Part shown: piece after piece, positions 12,269 to 14,729 of the stretch | Position numbering within the stretch: position 1 is the first letter of the stretch | Layout of the letters: each line of letters starts with the position of its first letter | DNA from: Candidatus Doudnabacteria bacterium | GTDB taxonomy: Bacteria > Patescibacteriota > Doudnabacteria > UBA920 | DNA length: 14,729 nt | Assembly (NCBI GenBank): GCA_023245915.1 | Contig: JAHFJK010000024.1 | Coordinates: 1 to 14,729 of the forward strand | Reading direction: 5' to 3' | Translations under genes and position numbers: made by a program | Notes under the pieces: generated by a model | Seen by the model: the letters and a program-made list of their open reading frames with translations, nothing else | What the model was told of the DNA's origin: nothing | Database searches by the model: none

Positions 12269-14167
12269 TTAAATTAATTTTTTAACATCAACAATCTTCA
12301 ACTTCACTTCATTCCTTCCATTCCAGCCGTCCTCAATAAGCTCGCAGGCGATGTCAACTTCACTCTGCTCTATGGGTTTAAAATTAAAAGCTATAGCCGG
12401 CAATATTTTTTCGCCAACTTTTATCTGCAATTGTAAATGCTGGCTTTGGGAGCCCACCTGGCGCTGGGATAAAATTTTGACATTAGGTACTAAAAAGCGC
12501 GGCCGAACGTTATGCACCCCATAGGGCTCGAGCAAATTTAACAATTGACAATTAACAATTGACAATTGACTTGCGTTAAGCTCGGCTTCCAGTTCCAAAA
12601 CTTTCTGCTGATTTTCGCCGATATTTGTTTGGGCATGCTCTAAAATTTTCTGGTAAAACAATTCAAACTTATTTATTTGCAGACTCAAACCCGCAGCTTG
12701 TTTATGTCCGCCGAATTTTACCAGATGTTCAGAGCTGAATTTTAAAGCTTCAATTAAATTAAATTCTCCGGCTGTGCGCGCCGATCCGGTACACAGTTCG
12801 GCAGTGCGCTCCAAAACAATTACCGGCTTATAATATTCTTCCGCCAGCCGGCCGGCTACCAGGCCCATAACGCCTTTTGGCCAGCCTTCGCCTACCATAA
12901 CTAAGACTTTACGATCCTGAATAGTAATAATTTTTTCCTTAGCTTCGCTCAAAACCACTTGGGTCAGCTGTTGCCGGTGTTGATTAATTGCCTGAAGTCT
13001 CAAAGCTTTTTCTTCTGCCAGGTCTATTTTCGATTCCATTAATAAATCTAACGCAATATTAGCATGCTCAAGGCGGCCAGCAGCGTTTAATCTGGGAGCG
13101 ATGACAAAACCTAAAGTATAAGTGTCCGGCGGTTTTTGATTAAAATCTAAGGCAGCTGTTTTAATTAACGCCCTAAGGCCAGTCCACCTGGTTTTGGCCA
13201 AAACCTTTAACCCGTATTTCACGAGTATACGGTTCTCGCCGAGCAAGCTATGGCAATCCGCCACTGTGCCAATGGCTACCAAGTCCAATAGCCATTTCTC
13301 GTAACCGCCCTTATATGTCATTCCGGAATTCCGATCAATGGCTGGATTAGCGGAATGTCCGGAATCCAAGTCTGAGCTCATTTCTGGATCCCGGATACCC
13401 TGAGCTAAGTCGAATGGGTTCCGGGATGACAATCTGGCAGATACTTTTTGGTGATTCGACAATATCCCGCAGGCCAGCTTAAAAGCCACGCCGACTCCGG
13501 TAATTTCTGAATACGGGTAATTATCATCGGGATTTTTGGGATTGATGAGCGCGTAAGCCTGCGGAGACGCGCCGATTATTTCATGGTGATCGGTAATTAT
13601 TAAATCAATGTTATTAGCTTTGCAAAACTCGGCGGCGTCCAGGGAATTTGTCCCGCAATCAACTGTGATAATCATCTTGATGCCGCTGTTTGCGATTTTT
13701 TCCAGTGCCTCAAGGTTGACCCCATAGCCCTCGCTGAAACGGTCGGGTATATACGATTCTACTTCCTGCCCAAGATAGCGGAAAGTCTGCTTAAGCACGG
13801 CATTAGCAGCCACGGCGTCAGCATCGTAGTCGCCGTAAATGCAAATTTTCTCGCCGCGATCTATGGCCTGCCAAATCCGCTCCACTGCTTTTTGCATATC
13901 ATGGAATAAAAAAGGGTCGTGCAATTTTTCGTACCGGGGATTTAAAAATTCATCAATCTGATCTCTATGAATGAGTCCGCGGTTATAAAGCAGCTGCGCC
14001 AGCAATTCCAAATTACCTTCTCCCTCTGGGAGAAGGTGGCCAGCCCTTTGGCTTAGATTATTCTTTGACAAAGGGCTGGCCGGATGAGGGTTCATTGATA
14101 AAAAGCTTACGATATTTTCCTCAATCTCTTGAGGAATTTTTTCTTTTAATTTCCAAAATTTAGGCAT
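12269..14167 (-). CDS. recJ: Single-stranded-DNA exonuclease RecJ with repeat-derived segments
   Basis: A 5'-3' ssDNA exonuclease of the DHH superfamily, used in recombination, base-excision and mismatch repair. Motifs: IYGDYDADAVAANAVL (110-125, usually DADG), VDCGTN (169-174), TDHHE (192-196), INPKNPDD, GTVADCHSL (300-308), APRLNAAGRLEHA (357-369), then DHHA1 motifs GWPKGVMGLVAGRLAEEYY (428-446), GSARTAGEFNLIEAL (461-475) and GGHKQAAGLSL (486-496), and an OB-like C-terminus. Metal ligands appear intact. The 632 residues exceed the usual 560-580. Two extra segments match palindromic repeats: residues about 25-51, and about 243-285 between GVGVAFKLA and the GTVAD motif. A third repeat, a heptamer array, encodes residues 533-543 without obvious added length. 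The ATG at 14167 lies 6 bases after a TAAAAT; rnhA follows. Confidence 0.95.
   Translation of the reverse strand: MPKFWKLKEKIPQEIEENIVSFLSMNPHPASPLSKNNLSQRAGHLLPEGEGNLELLAQLLYNRGLIHRDQIDEFLNPRYEKLHDPFLFHDMQKAVERIWQAIDRGEKICIYGDYDADAVAANAVLKQTFRYLGQEVESYIPDRFSEGYGVNLEALEKIANSGIKMIITVDCGTNSLDAAEFCKANNIDLIITDHHEIIGASPQAYALINPKNPDDNYPYSEITGVGVAFKLACGILSNHQKVSARLSSRNPFDLAQGIRDPEMSSDLDSGHSANPAIDRNSGMTYKGGYEKWLLDLVAIGTVADCHSLLGENRILVKYGLKVLAKTRWTGLRALIKTAALDFNQKPPDTYTLGFVIAPRLNAAGRLEHANIALDLLMESKIDLAEEKALRLQAINQHRQQLTQVVLSEAKEKIITIQDRKVLVMVGEGWPKGVMGLVAGRLAEEYYKPVIVLERTAELCTGSARTAGEFNLIEALKFSSEHLVKFGGHKQAAGLSLQINKFELFYQKILEHAQTNIGENQQKVLELEAELNASQLSIVNCQLLNLLEPYGVHNVRPRFLVPNVKILSQRQVGSQSQHLQLQIKVGEKILPAIAFNFKPIEQSEVDIACELIEDGWNGRNEVKLKIVDVKKLI
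12542..12569. repeat. Heptanucleotide array CAATTRA (x4) inside recJ
   Basis: CAATTGA, CAATTAA, CAATTGA, CAATTGA in tandem, encoding SQLSIVNCQLLN in the linker before the conserved LEPYGVHNVRPRF block. Unlike the other insertions, the local protein length looks normal for RecJ. Confidence 0.85.
13316..13431. repeat. Palindromic element (TGTCATTCCGG ends) inside recJ
   Basis: Ends TGTCATTCCGG (13316-13326) and CCGGGATGACA (13421-13431), the mirror of the dinB element's ends. Internal stems: CATTCCG (13319-13325) with CGGAATG (13351-13357); ATCCCGGA plus ACCC (13388-13400) with GGGT plus TCCGGGAT (13416-13427). It is translated as a Ser/Arg/Asp-rich stretch (LSSRNPFDLAQGIRD, NSGMTYK) lacking in typical RecJ. 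Confidence 0.88.
14015..14081. repeat. Double-hairpin palindromic repeat inside recJ N-terminus
   Basis: ACCTTCTCCC (14015-14024) pairs with GGGAGAAGGT (14028-14037) around TCT; GGCCAGCCCTTTG (14038-14050) pairs with CAAAGGGCTGGCC (14069-14081), 13 perfect base pairs around 18 bases. Together with GGATGAGGG just after, it resembles the dispersed CCCTC/GAGGG palindromes of many bacteria. It encodes about 25 residues (SPLSKNNLSQRAGHLLPEGE) inserted near the RecJ N-terminus. Confidence 0.85.
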
Positions 14168-14173
14168 AACTAC

Positions 14174-14179
14174 ATTTTA
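14174..14179 (-). promoter_or_regulatory. Possible recJ -10 box
   Basis: TAAAAT on the minus strand, 6 bases before the recJ ATG, with no convincing -35. If used, the transcript would be leaderless. The terminator just upstream means recJ needs its own promoter unless readthrough occurs. Confidence 0.25.
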
Positions 14180-14194
14180 TCAGATTACTTAGAT

Positions 14195-14225
14195 AAAAAA
14201 CACCTCATTTTATAGAGATGTTTTT
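14195..14225 (-). terminator. Rho-independent terminator of the right-edge surface gene
   Basis: On the minus strand AAAAACATCTC and GAGGTGTTTTT form an 11-bp stem with one G-U pair and an 8-base loop, followed by a run of six T. It lies 46 bases after the stop at 14272. The A-run on the other side could let it work in both directions, but no plus-strand gene reads into it. Confidence 0.75.
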
Positions 14226-14271
14226 CTGTAAAATTACTCTAAACTGCTAATGGGGCCAGGGGTTGCGAATT

Positions 14272-14729
14272 TTACTGAAGACTCCGAGCCTCTATAAAAG
14301 ATCCTTTAAAAAGAGCCCTATCCGCCCCATTAGCCGGTAACACCCTGCTAAAATCATTCGGTACTCTCCAGGAGTTGTAAGTTTTTAAGGAGGGATAAGG
14401 ATACAGAGTGTTGTTATGTACCCAGTAGATAGTGCCGGAAAGGTTAATGTCTACGCCTTCCGGGTGAGCGGCTTTAGGATTGTCAAGATTAGCTCCAATA
14501 GCCAGTTTGTTAAGTTCAGGAGCAGTAATGATTAACACGGATGAGAACTTAAAGCCTAAACCTTTAAAGACAGATGCTGAAGTAAAGCCTCTTCTAAGGC
14601 TGCCTGATATTAGCCAGACAGTCTTGTCATTGGCAGTTTTGGCTAAGATACCATCACTGGGAGAGAGAAGGGCACCTTCTGGTAGTTTCAGATCTTGCTC
14701 TGTGGCAGGTTTGCCCATAGCCAAGGTTA
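14272..14729 (-). CDS. C-terminal fragment of a tandem-module surface protein
   Basis: The frame is open to the right edge, so this is the end of a longer protein; the TTG at 14724 is unlikely to be the true start. About 152 residues are visible. The fragment shows a module of the form LPEGALLSPSDG, then a short beta stretch (KTVWLISGSLRRG), then FTSASVFKGLGFKFSSV and an ELNKLAIG ending. A second, weaker copy follows (HPEGVDINLSGTIYWVHNN, LKTYNSWRVPNDFSRVLPAN). Such modules occur in tandem in extracellular proteins of Patescibacteria and Gram-positive bacteria; I recall this from memory and cannot name the domain. The protein ends without an anchor or membrane helix. A good terminator follows, so it is transcribed separately from recJ. 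Confidence 0.78.
   Translation of the reverse strand, partial: TLAMGKPATEQDLKLPEGALLSPSDGILAKTANDKTVWLISGSLRRGFTSASVFKGLGFKFSSVLIITAPELNKLAIGANLDNPKAAHPEGVDINLSGTIYWVHNNTLYPYPSLKTYNSWRVPNDFSRVLPANGADRALFKGSFIEARSLQ

Overview
The window reads as chromosomal DNA from a bacterium of the Candidate Phyla Radiation (Patescibacteria). This is an inference from several clues. There is a single-TM PEGA-domain protein of a type common there, and a surface-protein module at the right edge with an RRGFTSASVFKGLGF-like motif. Clear Shine-Dalgarno sites are scarce, and conserved core genes sit beside large unrecognised membrane and surface proteins. TAA, TAG and TGA all serve as stops, so the UGA-glycine code of Gracilibacteria/Absconditabacteria does not apply. 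I see no tRNA, rRNA or CRISPR array.

Layout. Positions 1-6234 hold a secretion/surface block on the minus strand: a divergent SecA (3841-6234), a 1058-residue low-complexity surface protein (510-3686) and a hypothetical gene running off the left edge (1-256). Positions 6320-7834 encode a DinB-type Y-family DNA polymerase. Positions 7950-8873 hold two small membrane proteins in one operon. Positions 8874-9303 are gene-free and hold a promoter and a nested palindromic element that looks like a MITE. Then come mreB (9304-10311) and, divergent from it, the PEGA protein (10477-11784), the only plus-strand gene. It converges on, and overlaps, rnhA (11767-12201). recJ (12269-14167) lies upstream of rnhA. 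A surface-protein fragment (14272-14729) with a clear terminator closes the window.

How it fits together. SecA probably drives export, and its downstream neighbour has the look of an exported protein. MreB and the membrane proteins belong to the cell envelope. DinB, RNase H and RecJ act in DNA repair and replication.

The most striking property is repeat DNA. The three nucleic-acid enzymes carry in-frame palindromic elements or heptanucleotide arrays inside their coding regions: three in dinB, one in rnhA, three in recJ. secA, mreB and the PEGA gene show none that I could see. The dinB and recJ palindromes share the same ends (TGTCATYCCGG/CCGGRATGACA). Downstream of mreB a 162-bp element with perfect 18-bp terminal inverted repeats is flanked by a 5-bp TCAGT duplication and sits inside an older palindrome. 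Upstream of mreB is a GC-rich direct-repeat leader, and the mreB and PEGA promoters appear to overlap at their -35 boxes.
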